NCBI RefSeq assembly: GCF_014200175.1 | Contig: NZ_JACHBD010000005.1 | Coordinates: 62,001-126,000 of the forward strand | DNA length: 64,000 nucleotides | Direction: 5' to 3' | DNA from: Rhizobium lentis | GTDB taxonomy: Bacteria; Pseudomonadota; Alphaproteobacteria; Rhizobiales; Rhizobiaceae | Part shown: piece by piece, positions 37,701 to 46,439 of the stretch | How the letters are laid out: each line of letters begins with the position of its first letter | Numbering within the stretch: position 1 is the first letter of the stretch | The notes under the pieces: model-generated | What the model was told of the DNA's origin: nothing | The model's input: the letters and a program-made list of their open reading frames with translations, nothing else | The model's database searches: none | Program-made: the position numbers and the translations under genes

Positions 37701-40700
37701 CCTGCAGCTCAGCCAAGGTGACGGCTTGTCCGCCGACCGTCACGGAGGCCAGTCCATCCGGCGCCGTAAGGTTGATGGTCCCGGTGGTTTTTTCGGTGGA
37801 ATCCGATGACGATGTGAGGCCACGCTCGTGGACTTCAGCCTCGCCCGCCAGGCCGCCGTTGCCGTCAACGGGGAGAATGGTCGGACCGCCATCCGTATTG
37901 CCATGGATCGTGATCGTGAGCGTTGCGGTCGAGCTCTCGCCGTCGCTGTCGACGATGGTGTAGCTGATTGTCTCGCTCAGCGTCTCGCCGGCCTTCAGCT
38001 CGTTGACGAACAGGTTGGTATTGTCGAGCTGATAGGCATAGCTGCCGTCGGCGTTCAGCGTTAGCGAGCCATAGGCGGCCGCAAACGGCGAGCCAACCAT
38101 GCGTACCGTGCCGCCGAAGCTCACCGCCGTCACGACATTGCCGCTCGCTGCAGGACCGTCGGCGCCAAAATCGTCCGCCATTTCCTGCGGGCCCGCTCCC
38201 GACACCACATTGCCGCTCACGATCGCAGACGGCGCATCTTCGGTGATCTCCGTGGCGTCATTGCGTGCGGCCGGTCCATCATCGACGATGCGCACCGTCA
38301 GCGTGCCGGTGCTGTTGTCGCCACCCGCGTCCGTAACCGTCAGCGCGATCTGGTCCAGGCTTTCCGTCGCCGCGGCCTGGTTCTGGGCGGCCTTCAACAC
38401 ATAGCTGTAGGTCAGAGTACCGCTTGTCGGCACGCCGGTGGCCGGCGTGAAGCCGGTCAGCGTCAGGATGCCCGCGCCTGTGTCGATTGCGATCGGTGTC
38501 GAATCGAGCCCCTGCAGTTGAGCGAGCGTCACCGACGTGCCGCCCACGTCGATGGAGGCAAGGCCATCGGGTGCCGTGATATCGATCGTGCCGGTGGCCG
38601 TCTCGCTCGGATCGATCGCCGAGGTCAGGCCGTGCTCGAAGACGTCGGTTTGCCCAGCCGCGCCGCCATTGGCATCGGCCGGCAGAACGGTCGGAGACCC
38701 ATCGGTCCGGCCCTGGATGACGATCATCAGCGTCGCCGTCGACGTTCCGCCCGCGCCGTCGGAGATCGTGTAACTTACGGCGTCCTGCAGCGTGTCACCG
38801 GTCTTCAGCGCGTTGACCGTCGGATCGCCGTTGTCGAGATCGTAGGTGTAGGTGCCGTCGTCGTTGAGCGTCAGCCAGCCGTGATCTATCTTGAAGCGCG
38901 TGCCGACACTTTGCGCGTTACCGGCGAAGCTCACGTTGGTCACCGTAACCGTCAGCGAGTCCGGGTCAGTATCCTGGCCGACGCCGCCGTGGCCAGCGAT
39001 CACGTTGCCGCCAACCGAGGCTGGGCCATCTTCCGTTATGCTATTATTGTCGTCACGCGCAGTCGGGGGTTCGTTCGCGGCATTGAACGTTATCGTTCCC
39101 GAGAGCACGTTGGAAGCCAGCGCGGGTCCGCCGGCATTCCCGCCCGCCTGCTGATTGTTCCCGTCATTGGCGATGATGGTATAGGTGCGGGTTGGGCTGG
39201 CACCGTAGCTCGTTGGATTGTCGGTGGTATTTACGAATGCAATGCGCTCGATGAGGCTCTGCACCTCGCCGATCGTGGTATCGGCATCAAGCGTGATGGT
39301 CAGCGTGCCGTCGACGCCGCCACTGACGGTCACTCCCGCCGGCAGGCTACCCTGAACCGCCAGTACGTCTCCGGTCTGGAAATTGCCGAGGCTGACCGTG
39401 ATCGTGCCGGCACCGAAGACCGTGGCGGCAAGGCCGGGCGTCGTCGAAAGGTCGATGTCCGAGACCGTGGCAGTCCCGGCGGTCACCAGCGTCACGGGAG
39501 CAGTACCTACCCCGGACGTCCCGCTCTCGACCGCCGTCGGATTGCTCACTGCCCCGCCGAGCACCGGGGCGTCGTTTTGCTTGATGACCGAGGTCGTAAG
39601 GCCACTTGCGAGCGACCAATGGCTGGTCTGATCATTGACGGTGGGCGAGATATCCTGGCTGGCGGCGAAGTTGACAGGACTGTCCGATGCGCGAACTGCC
39701 AGGGCACCCGGCGTCCCATTGTAATTTCCGTCCGGCAGGAAACGCAGATGCGCATCGGTGGGCAGGAGCAGCGCCGCCGTATCGCTAACGGATGTGGCGA
39801 TGTCGGTCCAGGTCGTTCCGTCGAGCGAATATTGCCAAACGCCCTGAGCGGCGGTGGCGGCGTTGTCGACGATCGCGATGCCGCCGAGGGGAGTCGCGGC
39901 ATTGCCGCCGCCAGTGATGGAGGTTCTGTCGTCGATCGCGTCGGCGTAGGGGCCGGTGCCGTAGATCTGGGCGACCGTGCGGCCTGGAGGATTCGTAACG
40001 TCCTCATTCACGTTGGGCAGTGATGTAGAGGAAAGGGTCGGACGATCGTTGACGTTGTCGACGGCAGTCGACAGCACAACCGTTCCCGCGCTGTAGCGGG
40101 TCGTGCCGCCGGTGGCGCTCCCGCCCGAAAGATTGACGACGGTTCCGGTCACCGGCACCGTCCCCCCATCTTCCATCAACCGCACCGTCATCGCATTGGG
40201 CGTACCGTGGAAGTCGGCGGCAGGATTGAACCGCACCAGAGTGTCGGCGCTGAGGATGAGCGCAGTATTGAGGTTGCGAGCGCCGACATCCACCCAGCTG
40301 CTGCCGTTGAAATACTGCCAGCTGCCCTGAGACGTGTTGGTCGTCAGTCCGACGACAGCAATGCCGGCAAAGCTGTTCGAACTCGATCCTGCGGGAATGA
40401 GATCGACTGGATCACCGAACTGGCCTCCGAAAAGGCTGGCGACAGTCTGGCCGGCAGGTGTCCCGTCCTCCGGGCCGGCCGGCAAGGTTTCGGTTCCGTC
40501 GCCAACCACCTGGGGCGCATCGTTCACCGCGGTCACCGTGAAGGCGAACGTGCGCGTGGTCACGAGCGCCGCCCCCGACGCGTCAACGTAGCCGAAGTCG
40601 CCGGGATTGGAATTGGCGTCGTTCGTATCGCCGGTCAGACTACCTGGACGGCCACCGTTATGGCCGCCGTCATCGACCACGATCGTAACATCGAACTGCC

Positions 40701-43287
40701 CGTTCCAGTCGCTCGCGTTCGGCGCGCCGGCAACGTCGGGAAGCTGGATGCGGATGCTGTTCAGTGTCGAGTTGATGTCGGCCACCGACCCCGTCAGCGT
40801 CAGCGTCCCGGTTCCGATGCCGTTGACACCGGCCGTTCCGCCCGCCGAGGCGAACGTGAAGCCGCTGGGCAGCGTCACGGTGGATGAAACGGTATCGTTC
40901 AAGGCGTCGGCATCGGTGACGGTGATCCCGCTGAGCTGAACAGTGTTCGAGCCTTCGGGTGTGATCAAGGCTCCGCTGAGATCGATTTGTGCCGGGTCGT
41001 TGACCCCGCTCGGGAAAAGATCGCGCGCGTTCGCGGCCACATTGGTCGTCAGCCCGCCCGGCACTGCCGCGTAAGGATCGACCGCCGTCGTCGGCACCGC
41101 CGTGCCGTTGCCGCCATTGTCATCGAGCCCGCCGTCAGCGCCACCGGTCAACGCCCCGGACGAGACGTCGCGCACGCGGTCGTCCGCTACGACCTCCATT
41201 TTGTAATGGTTATCGCTGTTGGCAAGACTGCCAGTGAACTCGACCTGCAGCTGCCCGAGATAAGCGTTGACCTGATCACGTGTGCCGCGGATGACGAGCG
41301 CGCTCCCCGTGCCATCAAAGGTGTTGTCGATCTCGAATGTTGCTCCCTCGGCTATCGCGGCAGTCGAGGTGATGTTGACCTCCTGGTGTTGCAGCGAACT
41401 GAGCGGTATGCCCGAGGTCGAGGTGATGCGCACCGTGACCTGGACAAAATCGGTTTCCCCGGCGGCAGTTGCGGTCTCACCGTCTCCGCCAAGATCGAGG
41501 TCGCCGACCGAGAAGCCCGGTATGGCGGTCGGCCCGCTCACCGCAACCGTGCCGGTACCGGAGGAGACGGTCGGTGCGTCATTGACGGGGGTGATGTCAA
41601 GGGCGATCGACAGGTCGGAAGGGTTGTTGGCAGCCTGCCCCGTACCCAGGTTGGAGCCGGTGTCGCTGAATGAGACGGCGAGTGTTACGTCTCCGGCCGC
41701 AGCGCCGTTGAGATCGTGGTTGATATCCTGCGCGCTTCTGTAGTTGAGGCTGGCATTCAGGAGGTTCTGGATGTCGGCGGCGGTTCCGGTAAGAACCAGG
41801 GTCCCGGTGTCGCGGCCGCTGACTGCCACGGCGCCCGGGTTGGCTGCCACGTTCAGCGCTCCACTCGCAATGGTGAGCGTCACCGTGACCGGTGTTCCGA
41901 AGGCCGCCGATTCCGGATCTGCGACCGTGAAATTGATCTGGCTGCCGATAGGTGTCGCCTGGTCTTCGTAAACCGTCGCCGAAGCGCTTCCGCTGGTCAA
42001 GGTCGCCGGGTCGTTGACGCTGGACGCACGAATCGTCACCGTGGCCGCCGAGATATTGCCGGCGATCGCGCCGGTTGCCGGCACCGCATCGGCATACCAG
42101 TCGTAGTCGGTCGACGGCACCGCCAGGGGCGTCCCCGTCATGGGCGTTTCCGGCTCGTTCAGAGTGCCGCCGCCGTTGCCGCCGGGCTGTAGACCTGCAG
42201 CCGTCCCGTCCCTGTCGACAAGTGTGCCGGTGCTGTCGCGTACGCGATCATCGGCAATGACCTGGATCTTGTACGTCTCGTCCCTATCGGTGCTGAACGA
42301 CACCTTGAGCGTGCCGAGCGCGGCGTTGACATCGGCAAGCGTGCCTCGCAGTACGAGGAAGTCGCCGTTGCCGTCATGATCAGCGTCTATTGTGGCGCCA
42401 CCGGCAGTAACATCGATCTGTACGTCGGCGTAGTTTCCGGCGTTGAAGGCGCTGCTATCGGATTTGAGCAGGCGCACGATCACCTGGACGAAGTCCGTTT
42501 CCTGCGCCGTGACAGTCGCCAGATCTGGATCGGCCACGCTGAAGCCCGGCACGTTCGTCAGATTGTCGGTCACGTTGATGACACCGGATGGGGCCGTCAC
42601 GACCGGCGCGTCGTTGGTAGGCTTCAAGTAAATCCACAACTCGCGGGCTGTCTGTTCTGCGGCGCCGTCGGCCAGCGTGAACACGACCTTGTCGTCCGGA
42701 GTGCCGGGATAGCCGCTGCTTGTCGGATCGTCGCCATTGCTCAGATAGTAGATGCGGCCGGCATCGACATCGGCCTGGGAAAAGGCCGAACCCACGCCGA
42801 TCGTAGTGAAGTTCACACCGTCGGTTGAGTAGGCAATGCGACCATGCGCGGGTGCGGTGGTGATGCGATATTGCACCTGCTCCCTGGTACTGTCCGCATC
42901 AATCGCCTGCAGCATCGCCGAGGTGATTTGTGAGAACGAGCCTTCCCAGATGATCTCGAGCGGTTCGTTCGCGCCGGTGCCGGGGATCGACGTGCCCGGC
43001 AGATTCCCGGTCGGATCGGGCTGGGTTGGGTCCTGGGCAATCTGCGGTGCGTCGTTGACGTTGGTAATGAAGAAATTCACCGATCCAGTATTCGACGTCT
43101 TGCCCCAGCGGTCGGTCGCTTGCACGTCGAAGGTGTCGCTGCGGTCTTCCCCGCCGTCGTGAACGTAACGCAGGCGCGTTGTTCCCGGATCGTTTGTGAT
43201 CCAGGAGGCCTCGATCTCCATACCGGCTGTGACGTCAAGCCAGTTGCCGACGCCGTCGCGATACTGCAACTTGCCGTGATTCGGCAT
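34741..43287 (-). CDS. Giant cadherin/VCBS-repeat surface protein, C-terminal part (frame broken)
   Basis: 2,848 residues of tandem immunoglobulin-like repeats. The first half has cadherin-like units with VNDAP linkers. From about residue 1400, roughly 270-residue VCBS-type units repeat (DFGADGP, LTLNADGSY, YQLDN, SYTIVDSDGE, STATLT). The end has an Ig-like module (GVYTVRVVARDAEGNEAE), an acidic/Lys linker and LLLALGPAGQMIQAARFIES. No RTX nonapeptides are seen. The ATG at 43287 is only an internal Met: the same frame continues upstream into the previous gene (FAVNHDASDPLTFTIANMPNHG) past a one-base shift. Probably an exported adhesin of a broken or phase-variable gene. Confidence 0.85.
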   Translation of the reverse strand: MPNHGKLQYRDGVGNWLDVTAGMEIEASWITNDPGTTRLRYVHDGGEDRSDTFDVQATDRWGKTSNTGSVNFFITNVNDAPQIAQDPTQPDPTGNLPGTSIPGTGANEPLEIIWEGSFSQITSAMLQAIDADSTREQVQYRITTAPAHGRIAYSTDGVNFTTIGVGSAFSQADVDAGRIYYLSNGDDPTSSGYPGTPDDKVVFTLADGAAEQTARELWIYLKPTNDAPVVTAPSGVINVTDNLTNVPGFSVADPDLATVTAQETDFVQVIVRLLKSDSSAFNAGNYADVQIDVTAGGATIDADHDGNGDFLVLRGTLADVNAALGTLKVSFSTDRDETYKIQVIADDRVRDSTGTLVDRDGTAAGLQPGGNGGGTLNEPETPMTGTPLAVPSTDYDWYADAVPATGAIAGNISAATVTIRASSVNDPATLTSGSASATVYEDQATPIGSQINFTVADPESAAFGTPVTVTLTIASGALNVAANPGAVAVSGRDTGTLVLTGTAADIQNLLNASLNYRSAQDINHDLNGAAAGDVTLAVSFSDTGSNLGTGQAANNPSDLSIALDITPVNDAPTVSSGTGTVAVSGPTAIPGFSVGDLDLGGDGETATAAGETDFVQVTVRITSTSGIPLSSLQHQEVNITSTAAIAEGATFEIDNTFDGTGSALVIRGTRDQVNAYLGQLQVEFTGSLANSDNHYKMEVVADDRVRDVSSGALTGGADGGLDDNGGNGTAVPTTAVDPYAAVPGGLTTNVAANARDLFPSGVNDPAQIDLSGALITPEGSNTVQLSGITVTDADALNDTVSSTVTLPSGFTFASAGGTAGVNGIGTGTLTLTGSVADINSTLNSIRIQLPDVAGAPNASDWNGQFDVTIVVDDGGHNGGRPGSLTGDTNDANSNPGDFGYVDASGAALVTTRTFAFTVTAVNDAPQVVGDGTETLPAGPEDGTPAGQTVASLFGGQFGDPVDLIPAGSSSNSFAGIAVVGLTTNTSQGSWQYFNGSSWVDVGARNLNTALILSADTLVRFNPAADFHGTPNAMTVRLMEDGGTVPVTGTVVNLSGGSATGGTTRYSAGTVVLSTAVDNVNDRPTLSSTSLPNVNEDVTNPPGRTVAQIYGTGPYADAIDDRTSITGGGNAATPLGGIAIVDNAATAAQGVWQYSLDGTTWTDIATSVSDTAALLLPTDAHLRFLPDGNYNGTPGALAVRASDSPVNFAASQDISPTVNDQTSHWSLASGLTTSVIKQNDAPVLGGAVSNPTAVESGTSGVGTAPVTLVTAGTATVSDIDLSTTPGLAATVFGAGTITVSLGNFQTGDVLAVQGSLPAGVTVSGGVDGTLTITLDADTTIGEVQSLIERIAFVNTTDNPTSYGASPTRTYTIIANDGNNQQAGGNAGGPALASNVLSGTITFNAANEPPTARDDNNSITEDGPASVGGNVIAGHGGVGQDTDPDSLTVTVTNVSFAGNAQSVGTRFKIDHGWLTLNDDGTYTYDLDNGDPTVNALKTGDTLQDAVSYTISDGAGGTSTATLMIVIQGRTDGSPTVLPADANGGAAGQTDVFEHGLTSAIDPSETATGTIDITAPDGLASIDVGGTSVTLAQLQGLDSTPIAIDTGAGILTLTGFTPATGVPTSGTLTYSYVLKAAQNQAAATESLDQIALTVTDAGGDNSTGTLTVRIVDDGPAARNDATEITEDAPSAIVSGNVVSGAGPQEMADDFGADGPAASGNVVTAVSFGGTVRMVGSPFAAAYGSLTLNADGSYAYQLDNTNLFVNELKAGETLSETISYTIVDSDGESSTATLTITIHGNTDGGPTILPVDGNGGLAGEAEVHERGLTSSSDSTEKTTGTINLTAPDGLASVTVGGQAVTLAELQGLGSTPITIDTGEGTLTLIGFTVTATNGSIPIGGTIQYSYELKAAQDQPSATESLDAIALAITDEGGTTANGTLTVRIVDDAPTGRNDTAEITEDAASATVSGNVVTGAGPQDVADDFGADGPPASGNVVTAVSFGGTGHPVGLSFATAYGSLTLNADGSYIYQLDNTNPAVNKLKAGGTLSETVSYTIVDSDGETSTATLTVTVHGNTDGSPAIASIDANGGAAGEAEVDEHGLTDTADASETTTGTIDIASPDGLASVTVGGRTVTLTELQALGSAPITIDTGEGTLTLTGFTTGSGAGAVPTAGALSYSYVIKASQSQPSGTESFDQIALTVTDAGGDNSTGILTVRIIDDVPAAANDISTIAENTSSVTGNVVSGTGPGDVADRLGADGGTVTGLSFGGDAQPIGTPVSGNYGNLTLNPDGSYSYVLDNANPAVDQLRPSETLTEEFTYTITDGDGDASTATLTIIISGSNDAPVIVDPNHLIAGAEDGVIILTPDDFASTDADAGDLVEDVRIVEVPTKGTLYRNGEALTAGATVSLSDIAAGKLTYRPAPDGNGTVYASFQYQLGDGAEYSTPATMGIKIEPRNDTPTVSGPDSISTMPDAPVVFDGRGGSGHAPAISIDDLIDLSATGATDAFTVTLSVGHGVITIADPTGGIVGEGSGATLTISGTRDAIKAALATLSYVADRTFEGSDQLSVALDDHLNGVSGDGAQPGTASHVVDITVTRPPASDPSVINLPDSERGEEDHHDGALQWDIHDTDERSYGDMGHLEGRPIHRYAVTWQPITQQMSFQQYGLDRETLFYEARLGRDLPLPSWITFDAHTQSVTAIPDDAVKPGVYTVRVVARDAEGNEAESVLTINVLRDVKKSFDAGAAKLPHPEKATKPAKAVDDAGETTPDNASEPEQKDAPIEDDHSGDIQLPGHVVADQLLPRISLAAPETGAEGGTDNISLSNLLLALGPAGQMIQAARFIESLAAEGSGDR
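36494..38930. repeat. Tandem ~800-bp DNA repeats inside the adhesin gene
   Basis: Units encoding one VCBS-type domain each start at about 36494, 37291, 38110 and 38920, spaced about 797-819 bp. The 37291 and 38110 units are nearly identical over long runs; the word GCCGCCGAAGCTCACCGCCG recurs exactly 819 bp (273 codons) apart. Such repeats favour recombination and unit loss or gain. Confidence 0.7.
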
Positions 43288-43304
43288 GTTGGCAATCGTG
43301 AACG

Positions 43305-46300
43305 TCAGCGGATCTGAGGCGTCATGGTTAACGGCAAAATTGTCGCCGCCGGCCCGGGCAAAGTCGCAGTGCCCTCGAGATAGCTCTCGCTCTCGGCATC
43401 GTCAGCATCGCTGAAATTCAGCATGCCCGTCGTGATGGCGACGGTTTCGCCTTCATCGATGATGTTTTCGGAAGATCCCGTTACGACCGGCGCGTCGTTC
43501 ACCGGCTTGACGTAGAAGGTGAAGCTCGTGTTCCACTCGTCGGTAGTAAGGCCGCCGCTACCGTCGCTTACGAGCACGCCGGCGGACGCCTGAAGCCGGA
43601 CGTTCGATTCGAAGTCCTCGCCGCCATCATGCTGAAAGCGGACGTTTCCGGCATTAAGATCTGCCTGCGTGAAAGTGTCGTAGAGGCTCAGGCTGACCCA
43701 GCTGCCACTCACCAACTTCTGCAGTTCGCCGTTCCAGCTCGCGCCAGCCCCGTCGAAGCCAAGGATCGTGTAGACGACCTGCGAGGGATCGACCCCTTGT
43801 ACGATGTAGTTTAGACCGGGCTGGCCGCCGCTGCCGTTGGTCAGAATGATGGTGCCACCTTCCTCGAGGGTGCCGTATGTGGTGCCAGACGGATTGGTGC
43901 CGGCAAAGGTCGAGCTTGCGCTGGACGTAACGGTCTGACGAGTCGGCAGACTGCCGTCCGTGCCGGCAGGTGTCTGGACCAGATTGATCGTAAAGACCAA
44001 GTTCCGCAGCGTATCCGACGAGGACGGCCCCGTATAGACGCCGCCCATGCGTTCAAACTGCCCGCCATCGGTGTTCCAGTGAGGCGCGATCGCATTGTCC
44101 ACGACCTGGAAGTTGAAGCTGTCGACAAGGCCGTCGGTCGGGTTGGCCCCGGCGAGCTGCCAATATTGCACTCGACCAGCCTGTACGTCCGCCAGAGTAA
44201 AGGTCCCGCCTTCGGGCAGCAGTGATGCATTGCCGCCGCCGTCTATATAGACGAGGCGCCCTTGATCGAGGGCGGCCTGCGATGTGACGATGAAGGTTAT
44301 GCTTTCAGGCGCAGTATCGACGTCGGTGGCGTTCAGCATGGCCGTCGTCAGCGTCACCTTGTAGTCTGTCGCCGTGTTGCCTGCGGGCGTCGGGACGGTC
44401 GCCGCGCGTGTGCTGCTTTCGACCCACACCGGATCGTCATTGACAGGACGGATCGTCAGATTGATCGTGGCATCCGCGCTTGCTGGAGTTCCAGTCCCTC
44501 CACCGCCATCGACGACCTTGACACCGAAGCCGTCGTTGGGCGGTCGCCCGTTCGAACCATCGATTCCGTCATTGGCATAAGTGAGGCCGGCCCGATCGGC
44601 ATAGGCGAAGACGAAGCCGGCGCTGATGTCGCTCGCCGTGATCGCACGATTGGTGAACGTCTGAGCGACACCACCAAGGGTCGCCGTGCCCGTAAAGTAG
44701 AGTGTACCGTGATCCGGCAGGTCGGTCAGCTGGACGTTCAGCACCGTATCGCCGGAATCGCCGCCGCCGGTCGCGTTGATGAAATTGCCGACCACAGACT
44801 GCGGCACGCCGCCGAGAGTGGCGTTGGCAGGCTGCCCCTCATAGATCGCGCCGCTGCCGGAGGCAGTGGGCGCCTGGTTCACAGGCGTTACGTCCAGGGT
44901 GATGACTGCGGTATCAGAGCTCGCCTGCGGGGTCGCTCCGTCATTCAGCGAGACGGCAAAACTGTCGCTGGCGTTCTGGTTGCTTCCCTTCTCCGTGTGC
45001 ACGTAGACGAGCTTGCCGTCGATCACATCCTGCTGCGTGAAGATGGAGCCAATGGCGATGCGCTGACCGTCGAGCTTCAGATAGCCGAACTGGGGATCGT
45101 CAGTCAGTCGATAGACGATCTGGCTCGGAATCTGCGCGCCTGCAGCGACCTCCGGATCGACCGGAGCAAGCACGCCTGAACCAAGCGTCAAACTGCCGCC
45201 CTCGACCACAGCGGTCGAGCGGTCGTCGAGAATGGCGGGGTCGTTCGAAGGTGTGACCTCCACGTCTATCGAGCGATTGGCAGTGCCGCCGTCCGCGTCC
45301 TGGATCGTCAGCGAAATGGACGTCGAGCCGGCAATGTTGCCCCGCTCCACATCGGCCGCCGCGAAGGTCAGGCTGTCGAGCCAGGCGTTGGCCTCGGCCA
45401 AAGTGCCGGTGAAGCGCCAGCCGCCTGTAACCGCGACGGCGCGGCCGTCGGTATTCAATATGGTGCCGATCGACGCGTCGTCCACTGCGGCTGTAACGGT
45501 GACGTTGCCGGAAACGTTGCTGTTGAACTGCCACGCGGCAAGCGAAGCGCGGTCGGCGCCGGCTGCGTTGAGCGTGCTCGGTTCCGCAACCCGCACCGGC
45601 GAGTCGGTTGGTCCGCTGATCGTCGGCGGATCGAGCAGATGATCCCAATTGGCGAGCGATTCGGCTTCGAAAGGCGTCGCAGTGTCGATTTCCCCACTTG
45701 ATACCTCAAGGCTCCAGTCGCCGCCTCGCGCAGCCGCACCGGTGGCATCGGTGGATGCAGCCACGTCGGCGCCGGTGAGGGCCGAAAGCCCGCCGACCAG
45801 CGCCTCGCCCGAAGGCATCGACCCGACATCGCAGCCCCAGATCATGATGTCCGCGTCAGCGCCGAGCGCGCTGCTCCATCCGGCAATCTCGTTCGCGCGC
45901 GCAGCGAGGGTCGAGCCGTCAAGAGTTGTCGAACCGATCGAGAACGAGCCGCTTTCACCGTGGCCGACGAAATGGATAGCGGAGAGGTTTTTGTATCCGG
46001 CGAGCGTTTCGCTAACCTGAGCGAGGCCGTCTCGCGACGGATCTAGAACGACGACCTCGACGCCAGCGCGCGGGGCGAGCGATTGGATGTCCGGCAAGCG
46101 TCCATCAACGAAGGCGATCTCCGTGACGGGAGCCGGCCCTGATGTCGGAAGCGGTTCGCCGTGGGAAACGTCGGGATGGCTATTCGCATCCGCTGCATCG
46201 GCATGGGCTGTGTCGCTTGAGTGAGCCGAATCCGCAGGCGCTGTCGCCCCAGATTTGTCGGCCGTCGCGGAGCTTTCGGCCATATGGGCTTGATCCGCAA

Positions 46301-46439
46301 CGGTTGCCGCGGTCGCTGCCCCGGCCGCATCATACATGAAGCGGGGTTCGAGCGCCAAGGCGAGGCTGACAGAAGACATGTCCCTGTTGGCGGAGACCGA
46401 GCGAGTCAGACTCCGGGCAAGAAAACCGCCACGTTTCAT
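43305..46439 (-). CDS. Giant LEPR-motif surface protein, N-terminal part with DUF4347 domain
   Basis: 1,044 residues. The N-terminus carries ALALEPRFMYDAAG (LEPR at 30-33), the conserved LEPR segment at the start of large secreted adhesins; there is no classical signal peptide. Residues ~105-270 match DUF4347, including HFVGHGESG (H160) and IWGCDVG (C203), a His/Cys pair placed as in caspase-like folds. Cadherin-like repeats follow with NDPA and VNDAP linkers. The frame ends at 43305 after a one-base shift around 43342-43355, and the protein plainly continues in the next frame. I chose the ATG at 46439 over a GTG at 46448. It heads the export operon. Confidence 0.85.
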   Translation of the reverse strand: MKRGGFLARSLTRSVSANRDMSSVSLALALEPRFMYDAAGAATAATVADQAHMAESSATADKSGATAPADSAHSSDTAHADAADANSHPDVSHGEPLPTSGPAPVTEIAFVDGRLPDIQSLAPRAGVEVVVLDPSRDGLAQVSETLAGYKNLSAIHFVGHGESGSFSIGSTTLDGSTLAARANEIAGWSSALGADADIMIWGCDVGSMPSGEALVGGLSALTGADVAASTDATGAAARGGDWSLEVSSGEIDTATPFEAESLANWDHLLDPPTISGPTDSPVRVAEPSTLNAAGADRASLAAWQFNSNVSGNVTVTAAVDDASIGTILNTDGRAVAVTGGWRFTGTLAEANAWLDSLTFAAADVERGNIAGSTSISLTIQDADGGTANRSIDVEVTPSNDPAILDDRSTAVVEGGSLTLGSGVLAPVDPEVAAGAQIPSQIVYRLTDDPQFGYLKLDGQRIAIGSIFTQQDVIDGKLVYVHTEKGSNQNASDSFAVSLNDGATPQASSDTAVITLDVTPVNQAPTASGSGAIYEGQPANATLGGVPQSVVGNFINATGGGDSGDTVLNVQLTDLPDHGTLYFTGTATLGGVAQTFTNRAITASDISAGFVFAYADRAGLTYANDGIDGSNGRPPNDGFGVKVVDGGGGTGTPASADATINLTIRPVNDDPVWVESSTRAATVPTPAGNTATDYKVTLTTAMLNATDVDTAPESITFIVTSQAALDQGRLVYIDGGGNASLLPEGGTFTLADVQAGRVQYWQLAGANPTDGLVDSFNFQVVDNAIAPHWNTDGGQFERMGGVYTGPSSSDTLRNLVFTINLVQTPAGTDGSLPTRQTVTSSASSTFAGTNPSGTTYGTLEEGGTIILTNGSGGQPGLNYIVQGVDPSQVVYTILGFDGAGASWNGELQKLVSGSWVSLSLYDTFTQADLNAGNVRFQHDGGEDFESNVRLQASAGVLVSDGSGGLTTDEWNTSFTFYVKPVNDAPVVTGSSENIIDEGETVAITTGMLNFSDADDAESESYLEGTATLPGPAATILPLTMTPQIR

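Noticed and set aside
36788..42828. Many plus-strand open frames, up to 501 codons (38518-40023), opposite the adhesin gene
   Set aside because: They are shadows of the repetitive GC-rich adhesin on the minus strand; they lack ribosome-binding sites and known domains, and they repeat with the VCBS units.
34741..46439. RTX-type calcium-binding repeats as a classical type I secretion signal
   Set aside because: No GGxGxDxUx nonapeptide arrays were found in either part of the protein; the C-terminal end is Leu/Ala-rich instead.
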